This document shows, piece after piece, positions 9,045 through 18,220 of a stretch of 22,801 nt of DNA. The notes beneath the pieces are model-generated. The model was given only the letters and a program-made list of their open reading frames with translations. It searched no databases and was not told the origin of the DNA. The translations under genes were made by a program, and so were the position numbers. The stretch spans positions 3,333,128 to 3,355,928 of the forward strand of contig BFEA01000048.1 in assembly GCA_003427395.1 (NCBI GenBank), read 5' to 3'. This DNA comes from Chara braunii. Lineage: Eukaryota; Streptophyta; Charophyceae; Charales; Characeae. Position 1 is the stretch's first letter, and every line of letters starts with the position of its first letter.

Positions 9045-9398
9045 TCAGTCTTTAGCTTGTGGCTCCTCAGTTTCTTTATCTTCGGACTCCTGAAGCCATT
9101 GTTCCACTGGGTCCCGGCTTAGAAACCTGACCAATCGCTGCCCCCGGAAGGGCCTTTTCAATCCAGTTTCATCCAAATCTTCCAGTTCGAAGGTGTTCAG
9201 TCTCACCCGCTTGGCGACCCGGTAGGGGCCTTTGAACCTTCTTCCCAGTTGTCCCGACCAAGTACTTTCTAGTGCCAAGTTCCTCAGCAATACCATCTCT
9301 CCCACTTGAAGTGACTCCTTTCTGACATTTTTACCCTGGTCCCACCTTGCTTTGTCCCTCATTCTGCTGTTTAGTACGCGGTTCGCGATGTCTTTCAT
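9045..9398 (-). pseudogene. Integrase C-terminal domain (GPY/F module) of gypsy pol
   Basis: 117 open codons. The segment LQVGEMVLLRN, followed by LGRRFKGPYRVAKRV and a strand-rich TFELEDLD, is the GPY/F module found at the end of many Ty3/gypsy integrases. It probably binds DNA or helps oligomerisation. The tail is acidic (ESEDKETEEPQ) and there is no chromodomain. The upstream 9399-9610 continues the integrase in broken frames with stops, so this domain is separated from the catalytic core. Confidence 0.85.
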
Positions 9399-9610
9399 GA
9401 CCTCCTCATTCTTAAGGATCTATTGACATCTTGCCTCGATTAACTCTTCAGTAGTCATTTGGGGATCATCATCTAACCTGTTCCAGATAGGTACCAAGGC
9501 TTCCACTAAAAGTCGATCTCTCTTCCGTACCAAAGTTCCGTCAGGATACATCCTGTTGTCCTTTTAGGGGTCATATTCTCCGCAAAGACAGCCTGCTTAA
9601 GATACCTAGG
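9399..9610 (-). pseudogene. Broken linker between integrase core and C-terminal domain
   Basis: Translation of the minus strand gives recognisable integrase linker sequence (for example a NMTPKRTTG segment and WYGREIDF) with several stops. The first stop is a TGA directly after the core frame (at about 9611), where related integrases have Trp. No independent gene is present. Confidence 0.7.
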
Positions 9611-10495
9611 TCAGTTCCCCAGACGGTCCGCTGCGAGCTTCGCAATCGTGTTTTTCAAGGTCCGGTGCCCCCTTTCCACAGGTGCATTGGCCTCTGGGTG
9701 ATACGGCTCGATGAGTTTGATCGGTACGCAGAATTTCTTAAGCATCCCCAATACTTCTTGGTTCATAAACTTCGTCTTATTGTCTGTTATAAACCTCCTG
9801 ACGAAAAGATGCCTCAAGTAGTAGTCTTCTATCCAGTCCGCCACACTCCTCTCTGTCTTTTTCTTGAGGGTGACCGCCTCCACGAACCCACTCAAGTTGT
9901 CTCGCGCATCCAAGATATACCTGTACCCATCGGTTGACACAGGCATGACCGCAAGGTCCAGGTGGATCAGATGTCCCGGCCCTAACACCCGCGTTGGTCT
10001 AAGCGGCTCGAAGACCCGCACCGAGCTTCGTTCTTGGCAAATAAGGCAAAACTCGTAGTATATGGCGACCATGCCTGCCATGTCTGGCCAATAATAGAGT
10101 GCCGTTATCTTTGCAAGCGTTCCTTTGGACGACCGATGACCTCCAGCTATACCGTCGTGCATTGCCTGGATAACGTCTACTTGCCTAGATCTTCCGCACA
10201 CAATCCTTCGGGGCATAACACCTTCCTCCCTTCGCAACAAATGCCCGCCCCTTAGGACGTATCTTTCGACTTCTTCTCTCGCTTTAATACCAACTTTCGT
10301 AGGTTGTTTGTTGCCTACCAGCAACAGCCCGATCTCCCGAAAGAGTACTTCGTATGATCGGACATAAAAAAACTCCTTTCCTTCCCGATCCTCCTCCTTT
10401 TTCTTCTGCATCTGGTTTACCAAGCATTGCAACTCTTTCCTTTCCCACGATTCCACTAGGCTCATTACGGCTTCCCGACCTCCCTCGACCGCCAT
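9611..10495 (-). pseudogene. Integrase of gypsy pol: zinc-binding and catalytic core
   Basis: 294 open codons. The HHCC zinc-binding domain has H113, H120, C150 and C153. The catalytic core has D180 (in IHLDLA), D238 (in FITDNKTKF) and E274 (in APVERGH). Exactly 35 residues lie between D238 and E274, the classic D,D-35-E arrangement. Integrase inserts the element cDNA into host DNA. All catalytic residues are kept, although the usual Gly after DN is Lys. The frame ends early at a TGA near 9611, so the GPY/F domain is lost from this reading. The N-terminal part (residues 1-100) is the tether to RNase H and is interrupted by stops between 10496 and 10701. Minus strand, middle of pol. Confidence 0.93.
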
Positions 10496-10701
10496 TGCTA
10501 TTAGTTTCCTTTTCTGTCATACTATCGCTACCTTTTTTTTTCTGCGTCCTCGAGTGGTGACTGATCCTTCTCTAAGTTCTGCTACTACGGCAGGTGCACC
10601 CTTCTCCAAAGTCTAAATCAATAGTTCTCCCAATGTGCATTCCTCGGTTATCATTTCGTTATCCACGGCGAGAGTCCCCCCTTCGTATTCGAGGAATGCG
10701 T
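10496..10701 (-). pseudogene. Broken RNase H-integrase tether
   Basis: Immediately downstream of the MITE the frame resumes with DAFLEYEGG and VDNEMITEE, which fits the pol tether. It then meets stops and shifts before the integrase frame at 10495. Together with 11027-11155 it formed one continuous coding stretch before the MITE inserted. Confidence 0.75.
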
Positions 10702-10705
10702 CTAT
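10702..10705. repeat. MITE target-site duplication, left
   Basis: ctat, matching 11023-11026 on the other side of the nested element. Confidence 0.8.
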
Positions 10706-11022
10706 AACAGCCATTTCGTCAAAACGGACATATTATATTTTTTGAACGAAATAAAAACTGATTTTTTTTGCCAAAATCTGGTCGGAATTTTTTGCTCCTA
10801 GGGCTCCGGCGTTCCCAAAACGCCGGACCCTCTACATATATCTGGTCTATGGTTGAGACCGGATTTAAAAAAAAAAAAAAATTTGGTATCTGGTCTCAAC
10901 CATAGACCAGATACATGTAGGGGGTCCCAGGAGCAAAAAATTCCGACCGAATTTTGGCAAAAAAAGTCAATTTTGATTTCGTTTAAAAAATATAATATGC
11001 CCGTTTTGACGAAATGACTGTT
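10706..11022. mobile_element. Hairpin MITE (317 bp) nested in gypsy pol
   Basis: The two halves are long inverted copies. The ends read aacagccatttcgtcaaaac and the reverse complement of gttttgacgaaatgactgtt. The arms run about 140-160 bp each, separated by an A15 run (10867-10881). Flanking ctat at 10702-10705 and 11023-11026 is the apparent 4-bp target-site duplication. Taking out the insert plus one copy rejoins the pol reading frame through Glu-Pro-Ile-Asp-Ala-Phe-Leu, good evidence for the exact boundaries. It encodes no transposase, so it is a non-autonomous element. The superfamily is uncertain. The left arm has an extra internal 9-bp palindrome (10805-10827) that the right arm lacks. 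Confidence 0.93.
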
Positions 11023-11026
11023 CTAT
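11023..11026. repeat. MITE target-site duplication, right
   Basis: ctat, matching 10702-10705. The pol frame is continuous across the pair once the insert is removed. Confidence 0.8.
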
Positions 11027-11155
11027 GGGCTCCGCACCCTCCACCCCTTCGGGAGTGATACAGACCCGGCTCAGCCCATCGACCTTGTTCCTAATTCCCG
11101 TAATTCGTTCGATTTTGTAATCGAACTGCCAGATAAATTCTACCCATCTCCCCAC
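11027..11155 (-). pseudogene. End of RNase H / connection of gypsy pol
   Basis: Codes for GRWVEFIWQFDYKIERITGI then NKVDGLSRV, the typical end of the gypsy RNase H region: a W..F..Q.DY.I....G..N..DGLSR pattern. The frame is then interrupted by the MITE. Between 11156 and 11301 the RNase H middle part (with FKKEVLAIL, where the Glu matches a catalytic position) continues from the upstream part but contains stops and a frame change. Confidence 0.85.
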
Positions 11156-11301
11156 CGTCGGGTGTATAGGCCTGTAATTCTTTAGGACCCCTCAACATTC
11201 GTTGGATCGATCCTAAGGACGAACCGCCTCCCAAATAGGTAGGCTTGAAAGGTCTTAAGGCAGTGCAAGATGGCTAGGACCTCCTTTTTGAACTGCGAGT
11301 A
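11156..11301 (-). pseudogene. RNase H middle segment, interrupted
   Basis: Minus-strand translation directly after the TGA at about 11302 gives YSQFKKEVLAILHCL then TFQAYLFGRRFVLRIDPTN, the expected central RNase H sequence, before another stop. Related proteins have two Arg codons where this copy has TGG TGA just before Tyr. Both changes would be explained by CpG to TpG mutation (inference). Confidence 0.75.
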
Positions 11302-11811
11302 TCACCACTCTGCGGAGTTCAGGGTTCTACTTTCAAACCTAATCGGCCTTTTTTTCCCTCCCTCATCCCTTTGAATCAACACGCCCCCTACGGCTAAAGG
11401 TCCTCCATCCGTTTCTAGGATGAAGGGTCGTCCTACTTCGTCATTAAAACAAGGTGCGGACAGGGCGACTGTCTCAGATGTCAATATGTCCTTAAGCTTC
11501 TGGACTGTTTTTTTTCGCTCCTCCGTCCAATCCATTGTTCCTTCCTCCCTGATCATAGTGCGGATAGGCTCCGCAATCTTGGCAAAATTCTTAATGAAGA
11601 TCCTCCAGAAACCGACCACGCCTAGGAATGCTCTCACTTCCGTTGTAGTGCGCAGAGGGGTTGGCCACTGCGATATTTTGTCTGTTTTCGCCGGATCCGG
11701 CTTCCTACCGTAAGCACCGCAGCGAAATCCTAGTATGGTTACTTCTGGTACTGCTAGAATACTCTTTGGTCCACTAGCCATGATGTTGCATACTAGGAAC
11801 CGACGGAGCAA
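11302..11811 (-). pseudogene. Reverse transcriptase thumb and start of RNase H
   Basis: 169 open codons. Residues 1-85 are the end of the palm and the thumb (TILGFRCGAYGRKPDPAKT, then the conserved RAFLGVVGFWRIFIKNFA that marks gypsy reverse transcriptases). Residues 129-169 begin RNase H (FILETDGGPLAVGGVLIQ), with D135 matching the first catalytic Asp. RNase H removes the RNA strand during reverse transcription. The frame ends at a TGA after SAEW. The upstream part is in another frame. Confidence 0.9.
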
Positions 11812-11996
11812 GTCCTCGATGTCCTGTAGATGGTCTCATACAAACTTTCAGATTCCTGGTTGGACTTTTGTCTCGTCCTTCTCCTGCGCGCCTTTGATTG
11901 GATTGTCATCGATATAGGGCTCACACTTTTCTGGAAACATGTCCCCGACCACGGTGAACATTCTGCGTTGCGCTTCGGCCACCGCGTTTGTGAATC
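11812..11996 (-). pseudogene. Reverse transcriptase palm with YIDD box
   Basis: Too broken to give a long frame. The minus strand reads RFTNAVAEAQRRMF, then PYIDDNPIKG, then a segment with two in-frame TGA stops (11848-11850 and 11836-11838). YIDD at 11905-11916 is the motif C catalytic box (usual form YVDD or YIDD); both Asp are kept. A deletion and frame change near 12000 separate it from motif A. Confidence 0.88.
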
Positions 11997-12347
11997 TCAT
12001 ATCTGTAGCTGCCTACGAGGGTATGCATAGCGGTCCCAAACATCCAACGAAAGTTGGTCGTACCCTGAGTACAGATCTATCAGGGAGTAAATGCTCCAAC
12101 CGGCGTGCGATTCTGCCAATAAGTCAGCTTGAGGTAGCGTGCCAGCATCCCGGATGGTTACCGCATTCAACTTCTGCAGATCCTGAATCCACCTTAGTGT
12201 CTTGTTGGGCTTTCGAAAGACGAACCATCGGTTTGCGTATGGCGACGTCGTAGGCTCCGCAACGAAGGAGTCCATTTTTTCTCGGAGGAGGTCTGTCACT
12301 TCCCCTGCTATCCCAAATTCATAGGACGACCCCTTGTCATTTCATCA
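11997..12347 (-). pseudogene. Reverse transcriptase fingers and motif A
   Basis: Residues include SPYANRWFVFRKPNKTLRW, then IQDLQKLNAVT, then SLIDLYSGYDQL. These are gypsy motifs 1 to 3, with the motif A catalytic Asp in LIDLYSG. Upstream, two adjacent TGA codons (12342-12347) separate this from the region ending HTVEHE in the same frame. After DQLSLD the protein goes out of frame within 20 residues because of a small deletion. Confidence 0.92.
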
Positions 12348-12700
12348 CTCATGTTCTACCGTGTGGATTCTGACCGGAGGGATCAACTTCGCATCCAGTC
12401 GTCGCTTCTGGTGATCACTAAAGGCAAATGTCACGTAAAACTCCTGGCAGGTCCTTTTGATCAGGCGGCTTTCCTCTTCCGTTAAGAACCCGTCTATCCC
12501 TATCTTCATTGTGTTAGCTACCTCATCTGGTATCCGATGTCCCTCCGTGACCCTTCTTTCTTGGATTACTCGAAGGAACTCTTCCTCCTTCTCCATAGCC
12601 TCTTCCTTTGATATCTCTAGCAGGATCGAGACCGGTTTTGTTTTTTTCTCTACTGGCTTGTACTTTCGAACATTTCCTTCGGGATCTTTCTCCTAAAAAA
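12348..12700 (-). pseudogene. Pol linker leading into reverse transcriptase
   Basis: The frame from 12596 (EEEFLRVIQERRV, GFLTEEESRLIKRT, FAFSDHQKRRLDAKLIPPVR) is the spacer before the fingers domain, ending at tandem TGA codons. It overlaps the end of a different frame (12523-13461), so a one-base shift must lie near 12700, close to the run aaaaaatg. Confidence 0.75.
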
Positions 12701-13461
12701 TGAACAGTCGGAATCGCCCTCGTTGCCTCTACGACTCGTGGTTGAATATTAACTAGTTTCCCATTTAGGCAATATCCCTTTTGCACCTCTCCTTCGAACT
12801 TGGCCAAGGCTGCTGATTCCACTCCTACCTTGTGGTATCTGAGAGCCTTTATGAGTTGTAACAGATCGGGGATCTCGAGTGCGACTTCTGGCACGTCTAT
12901 GCGTACTTCTTTCCGTTTGGGCAGGCGAGCACCAAGTTCGACCTCTGACTCCTTTTCTGCTACCATAACACCTATGACTTCGTCCTCCTGCCCCCGCTTC
13001 TTCTGGGGCTGGCCCATCTTGATCCACTCCTTCTTGAATGCTTCCTCAATCATGATTTCTACCCTTTCTCTCATATCCTCCATCCGTGCGAAAGCCCCTT
13101 TTCGCGTGCTATCCTCGAACGACGGCGACCATATTGCCAATTTCCCCTTCGGGGGGTCTCCTCCCGTTCTAAGGAGTCGGAGGAGCTCTCCCCGGCCGGT
13201 CACTGGATCCTCTATGTCTACCATGTATGAGCCATCATGCGAGTACATGCCTATCATCTCTACGTTCGCGCACCACGGTCTCCTGAGGATTATGTCGTTG
13301 TACATTTTCTCCATTACGGTCATCCGCTGAAACGACCAGATCGATTCCCTGACGCCAGCCTTTACAGCACACTTCGTGACGTACCCAGCGAACGGGATTT
13401 CCCCGCCAGCTCCCCGGATTCTCCCTGTTACTTCCTTGTTTATCGTACATCCCGTGATCAT
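12523..13461 (-). pseudogene. Retropepsin C-terminal half and long linker
   Basis: 312 open codons. The first 65 residues fit the second half of an aspartic protease: RIRGAGGEIPFAG, then the strand-rich VTKCAVKAG, then IILRRPWC, which corresponds to the usual LGRPW (the Gly is Arg here). The remainder is a charged linker, including DMRERVEIMIEEAFKKEWIKMG. The last 45 residues are out of frame relative to the family because of the shift near 12700. The active-site half lies in the frame ending at 13476. Confidence 0.78.
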
Positions 13462-13475
13462 TGCGAAATCTCTTC

Positions 13476-14249
13476 TTATGAGAGTGATTCTGCTCCCCTG
13501 CCTACTAACGCGTCGGTATGATGAGTCCTGATCTGGATTTTCAGCTTCCCTACGGGCAGTGCATGAAAGCTAAGCTTTGTCCCGGGTGGTGACCTCATGA
13601 CCTCGTCGCCCTCTCGGTCGGGCAAGCTCAAACGAATGTCTGCAAAAGTTTTCACGAGATCCTCCAAGTCCCCATAACTCCTCTGAAGGTTAGTCACTTC
13701 TTGCGGAGCTTCCTCCTCCCTCTCCCCTTCTGGTAATTCGGGGTTGTCGCCTATTTCTACTCGCCGCTGAGTCAACAGTTGTCTAAGCCCTTTGAGCAAC
13801 CTAGGGCTAGCCTGGAGCATGGTCTGAAAAGACACCGACACTATGGTTCCTAGTAACTTGCTAATGGTGTCGTCGATCTCAGGCAAGGATAAGATTGGGA
13901 TTTGGTACCTAAACTTCTTCTTGGCAGCGGTAACTTTGTCTGTAGGCTCCTCTTCCCTAGGTTTCCCATAGACCTTTTCCGATTCCTCGACCTCAGGCTC
14001 TGCCTGGGGTTCCGAACTTCCAGCAACCTCCTCCATCACGGTGTCATGGTTAATCCTTCTCCCAGCCGTTCCTAGTCGAGTGGTTGCGTTCACCCTATCA
14101 CGTCCGTCGTTTTCCAAAATAAAGTTGACCTGCAGCCCGCGCCCCCGGAGTTGATCCAAGATGATCTCGCCCACCGGTTTGGCTTCTACGGCCGTTTTTT
14201 CTAACCCGTTGAGCATGATAATGGTTTGCCGCATCCCTCCTGGCGAGTT
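13476..14249 (-). pseudogene. Gag-Pol junction and retropepsin active-site half
   Basis: Same frame as the zinc knuckle, separated from it by a TAG at about 14250. Residues 1-85 are charged; residues 95-140 include helix-rich SLPEIDDTISKLLGTIVS. At the end, VGKLKIQIRTHHTDALVGRGAES matches the strand leading into the protease active site, where the family has Asp-Thr-Gly. Here it is Gly-Arg-Gly, and a one-base shift follows at once; the next frame gives a TLIRRDFAMITG continuation. The catalytic Asp is therefore lost, and the protease is inactive. Confidence 0.8.
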
Positions 14250-15862
14250 CTAGTTCACCCGTTCCCCTTGTGGTCCAAATATCTCCCCCTTTAATGATCT
14301 GGTACACCTTCTTTTCAGAATATCATGGTTGAGCTTTGGGCACGCGCGCACATAATGTCCCATCGCGGTACAGTACTTGCATTGCTCGTTAACAGGATCT
14401 CTCCGTCCGAATCCCCGGTTGGCTACACTTGGCGGAACCACAGCTTCCTGGGGAGGGAGGGCGGGTCAGGATACTTGCGTCTGCATAACCAGTAGCGCGC
14501 CCTCCATCCTTTCAATTTTATTGTCGACCCCGTGCACCCGCTCATGTAGACTTTCAATCCCCTTCTTTACCTTGTCACTCGTTCTGCCGGTCAGATCTAT
14601 GATCTCCCCTTCCTTGAGCAAGACCAACGTTTCTGTTACTACCGTTTTCTCAGCCAGATCCGTTATCGTGCCAAAATCAACATCCCTAGTGTTTACAAAT
14701 TTGCTCGTCTATTGGTAAACCGACAGGATCTTGTCCTTGTCGAACTCGGAGAACTGTCTGAGGAAGTACTTTCTCATTATTCGGTCCGTAACCCCGGGAA
14801 TTCTTAATGCTACCAAGGTAAACTCCCGTAGGAAGTCATTGTACGTTGCGAAGTTCTTCCTTTGGACTACCGCTAAATCGGCCTCCGTTGCCATCTTCTC
14901 TGCTGCCAGATATTTTCTCATCATCACATCCCGGGTTTCCTTTCAAGACCGGCTTGCGGCTACAATGGTCATTATGTCCCGTCCTAGGCTTAACGACACA
15001 TGTTGTCCTAGATGGTCCATCTTTTCCTCCTCGGTCCACTTTAGTAGCGCAGCTAGGTTCCCGTAGTCGATCAGGAACTCCGTGATGTTTGCTCCGTCGA
15101 AAGTCAACTTTTTATCGGCGTCTGCTAGATAGCCTTGGTTCTTATTTAGTGCTCGTGCAAGGGATGATACTATCTTTCTAAGGCCGCCTTCAGAGCTACT
15201 GGGCTCGCCTGCCATGCTGGTATCCGGGCCTTCCTTGCCGGGTCGAACCATCCCAACACCCTTTCTCTGAGGCTCCAGAGCCCTTCGCATCCTCGCGATA
15301 CAGCTGGCGAGGTCGGCAGACGGATAGCCCTACTGTCTATGGCTAAGGGGTTCGTAGTTTTCTCTGCCTCCATTCCCGGAGAGTTCTCTCTCTCTTTCCT
15401 TCTTTTGCTCGTCGTTCCCCCACAGTCACTAGCCTTGTCCCCTTGCCCAGTTCCGCCCTGGCTGGTTTTCCGTTCGTCCCACGGTACCTCCTGCAGAGGG
15501 CCTTCCTCGTTCCCAATCATCATTTCCTCAATTAACCTTGCCTTGTATTCTGCAGTCCTTTTCTCTATCTCTGCTAGTTTGCGCCTCGCGTCCGTGACCC
15601 TTACTTTCTTAGACACAGCTCCCTCCGAGTTCCCGGGGCTCGCCCTATCCTTATTGCCCTCCTTGTTTCACTAAGTCCCCTGTCTACTTCCCCCGGTTTT
15701 TTCCGAGCTCTCTCCCGAGGACATTTCCTTCCGGTTCCCTTTGGTGCCATCCGGATTTGTTGATTCCCTGTCTTTCTGCCCTTCCTTGTTTTGCTCAGCA
15801 CTGCCTCCTGAGCCTGGTCCTCCATCGCTTTCATGATTACCTGTCTTATCCTCCGTTGCCAT
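14250..15862 (-). pseudogene. gag: Gag of gypsy element, broken
   Basis: Starts at the ATG at 15862 (MATEDKTGNHESDGG, low-complexity, hydrophilic). A TAG TGA pair lies near 15671, then a coiled segment (ARRKLAEIEKRTAEYKARL). One frame change occurs near 15300. The core includes LTFDGANITEFLIDYGNLAA and the helical FATYNDFLREFTLVA, which fits the retrotransposon Gag capsid region. TGA and TAG stops at about 14943, 14709 and 14466 interrupt the second frame. EIIDLTG (14586-14606) looks like a SUMO-interacting motif and is followed by a predicted coiled coil. The nucleocapsid CCHC knuckle is at the 3' end. Gag would form the virus-like particle. Confidence 0.85.
14340..14381 (-). other. CCHC zinc knuckle in Gag
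   Basis: CKYCTAMGHYVRAC fits C-x2-C-x4-H-x4-C exactly. It is the nucleocapsid RNA-binding knuckle of retroelement Gag. Confidence 0.92.
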
Positions 15863-16255
15863 ACTTGCCTACTTCTGCATAACCAAAGGATTCCCCAGAA
15901 CAAACGCAGTGCAAGGCATTTAGGTTCTCTAGGTTCTAATCCTGTTGGTTTATCCTTTTACTTGGCAATTAGGTTTTTCCCTATTCCCATTTTCTGATGG
16001 CTTCCTGAATATGGGGCCGCGTCCGCCTCTCCTCCCTCACCGAGTTAAGGGCATGACTTAGCTTCCCTTATCACTGACTCGTTTAGAGAGCCCTTATTCC
16101 GTTGGTCGGTGAGTAGGGGTCCGGGTTGGGCAACCTGCTAGGAAAAGTTCTTCCTGCGCAGTGTTCTCTGTCTGGCGGTCCTTTCCTATTTCTGTCGGTG
16201 AGCCTTCGAACGTAGCGGACTGTACTTGATTTGCCCTACTAGCTCACCTGCGGTG
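15863..16255. other. Spacer between gag and module A
   Basis: No gene supported. This is where an LTR and primer-binding site would be expected if the retroelement began just upstream of gag. I see neither a tRNA-complementary site nor a match to the sequence downstream of pol. Confidence 0.4.
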
Positions 16256-17050
16256 CTAGTCCCGTTCTCGCCCTCGTGGCCCTTCCGGTTCGGTAGGTTC
16301 CTCGAATAGTTCAGCCACTCCTGCTAAATAACTCTCTCCTATCTCGATTTCTCTTTCGATTATGCGTTCGCATCCCGCCCAGTCTTGTCGTGGCACCCTA
16401 AACATCATGATGTGGATGACTTCCAGTAACTCGTGGGCCCTGTTTCCCCAGAACGACCCATGTTCCACAATGATATCGTAGAACATCCCAATGGTAGGGG
16501 AGGGGAAGTGTTCTGCCCAGACTATTGCCAAGTCTGCCAGCTCCCGCGTCCGTGCGAGGCTCCCTAAGATGAGGTCTATCATAAAACGGGAAACTCGACA
16601 CCTCAGCGGTGTGGTTGGTGCCCTGAATTCCCTCCAACCTCCCATTTCCACCCGGGTGAGTAAGCCCACGTTTCTTCTACCCCTTACTGATTGTCCTATC
16701 CGGGTCAACGTCCGAGCGGCCCTTCGGAAGATTGGTGCCAACTGGTGACCTTGTGCTATCTCTACCCCCAACGAGTCCCAGCCGATCTCAGGCAGATACA
16801 TGGTCCCGGTAACTTCCAGATTGGAAAACATATCGTCTCCAGGTCCTCGATCGAGTCTCATCCCTGTCCACCGACTTTCTACCAACATGAAGGCGGCGTC
16901 CCTTCCCAAAGTCACGGCCCGCCATTCTATGTCGAACCCCCGATAGGTAGAACTCGACGGGAGGGATACTTCCCATCGTCCACTGTTATTCCAGGGCGGT
17001 CCGGGGTACCGGGGATGGCATTTCATTCGCACACGGGGCTGGCGTTCCAT
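16256..17050 (-). CDS. Tandem module A: unrecognised 264-residue protein, intact
   Basis: 264 open codons, the only one of four related copies with no stop or frameshift. I do not recognise the family. The N-terminal half is strand-rich: WEVSLPSS (27-34), then DAAFMLVESRW, then a TGTMYLPEIGWDSLGVEIAQG segment, then FRRA. The C-terminal half is helical: RVEMGGWREFRAP, a segment ending VSRFMIDLILGS, MFYDIIVEHGSFWGN, ELLEVIHIM, and the end motif IGESYLAGVAELFEEP. Copies B, C and D share these landmarks in the same order. No signal peptide, membrane segment or known catalytic motif is visible. It lies directly upstream of gag on the same strand. It may be retroelement cargo or a host gene family. 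Confidence 0.7.
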   Translation of the reverse strand: MERQPRVRMKCHPRYPGPPWNNSGRWEVSLPSSSTYRGFDIEWRAVTLGRDAAFMLVESRWTGMRLDRGPGDDMFSNLEVTGTMYLPEIGWDSLGVEIAQGHQLAPIFRRAARTLTRIGQSVRGRRNVGLLTRVEMGGWREFRAPTTPLRCRVSRFMIDLILGSLARTRELADLAIVWAEHFPSPTIGMFYDIIVEHGSFWGNRAHELLEVIHIMMFRVPRQDWAGCERIIEREIEIGESYLAGVAELFEEPTEPEGPRGRERD

Positions 17051-17190
17051 TCACTCACGTCTTGCTGCCATTGTTACCTTGGTGATTCCCTGCATAGTCC
17101 ACATAGAAAGGGTTACAACCAATCTTCAAAATCCGTCCACCTACTGCCTACCTTGCCCTTCGTGTTTTCATTCCTCTTTTCTAGTCCCAA

Positions 17191-18007
17191 CTATCCCTCC
17201 ATACCCCCAGGAGCAGTAGCCCCCTCTGGCTGTTCGTACAGTCGGTAGAGATCATCTATGTAGGTCGCGCCCCGACCTACCTCTCGCCGGATGACTCTCC
17301 ACATGGTCTCATCACTTATTTGTGGGACTCCAGGCCTAGTGTTTACCACTGCTCGTAGAATGCAAAGCACCTCGCGCCCCTGTTCGTCCCCGAAAGGACT
17401 CATCTCTAGGAAGGCCCGATAGTATTCCCGATACATTAATGCTTCGAGAAAATTTAGCCTAGCTACGGCACTCATCGCCTGCTCCACTCGTTCTATGCCT
17501 CCCATTCGTCTTAACAGGAAGGGTGATAGACTCATCCGTACGACCTCATTTGACAGCTCAAAACCCCCTGCCGCGGCGACTTTGACCTCAGCCGTCATGT
17601 CATCTCGTTCTGGATCTGCAAACTCAAACCCCTCCCGCCAGGTTGTTTCCCATGCCCCTTCGAACATTCGCACGGGGTCATCCCCAGAGGCCAAGGCAAT
17701 CCCAAAGGTCCGCCACCCTTCTTCCGACAGGTGTAAGGATCCCGTCGCATGCACTCGCCCTGGGAGGTCCAAATTTACGCCATTTCAGTTCTATTACTAG
17801 GTACACCGTGTCTTCCACCAACTCTATCCCCACCCAGTCCATTATCGGGTTACTCACCACGTTCCTTGATGGCAGGCTTATTTCGACCCTGTCTCCCGAT
17901 GCCCTTGGTGGTCGAATCCCGCGAGGCCTATCTTCCCAGAACGTCATTCGCCGAGCCATCTCGCAATGCCTTCTTTTCCGCTTCCTTAGTCCGATTGTTG
18001 CACCCAC
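17191..18007 (-). pseudogene. Tandem module B: related protein, frameshifted
   Basis: Two overlapping frames. The first (18007-17773) gives RVEISLPSRN then YLVIELKWRKF. The second (from 17772) gives GSLHLSEEGWRTFGIALASG, then a helical part with SPFLLRRMGG, YYRAFLEMSPFGDEQGREVL, CILRAV, and the end GRGATYIDDLYRLYEQP. The order matches module A: VSLPS, LVESRW, YLPEIGW, FYDI..HGSFWGN, GESYLAGVAELFEEP. A single-base shift near 17770 breaks it. There is no clear start Met in the first frame; a TAG lies upstream near 18040. Unknown function. Confidence 0.72.
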
Positions 18008-18220
18008 CGAGATTCCGCGTCTTTCGTGTTTTAGTCTTTCAGTACCCCCTTCCTATCGTACACTGGTTCCCGTCTCTATCCGGTCTCCATGCCTGCCCTT
18101 ATCTAGGCTTCCTTGCGTCCCCTGCTGACTAATGTACATCCCCCTTTCTTATGCTACATCCTGATTCACATGCACCCTCCATACTTCGTTCTTCCTGTGG
18201 CGCTCGAACTTTGAGTCCCT

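Larger units (their letters stand above)
9045..15862 (-). mobile_element. Decayed Ty3/gypsy LTR retrotransposon, internal region
   Basis: Reading along the minus strand the order is Gag with CCHC knuckle, retropepsin, reverse transcriptase, RNase H, integrase, GPY/F module. Integrase after RNase H is the Ty3/gypsy order; Ty1/copia has it before reverse transcriptase. The copy is dead: stops and frame changes occur in every domain, and a MITE splits pol at 10706-11022. Several stops are where the family expects Trp or Arg. No flanking LTRs, tRNA primer-binding site or polypurine tract could be found by eye, so the element ends are undefined. The four-module array upstream and the acidic ORF and methyltransferase fragment downstream lie on the same strand. 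Confidence 0.93.
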
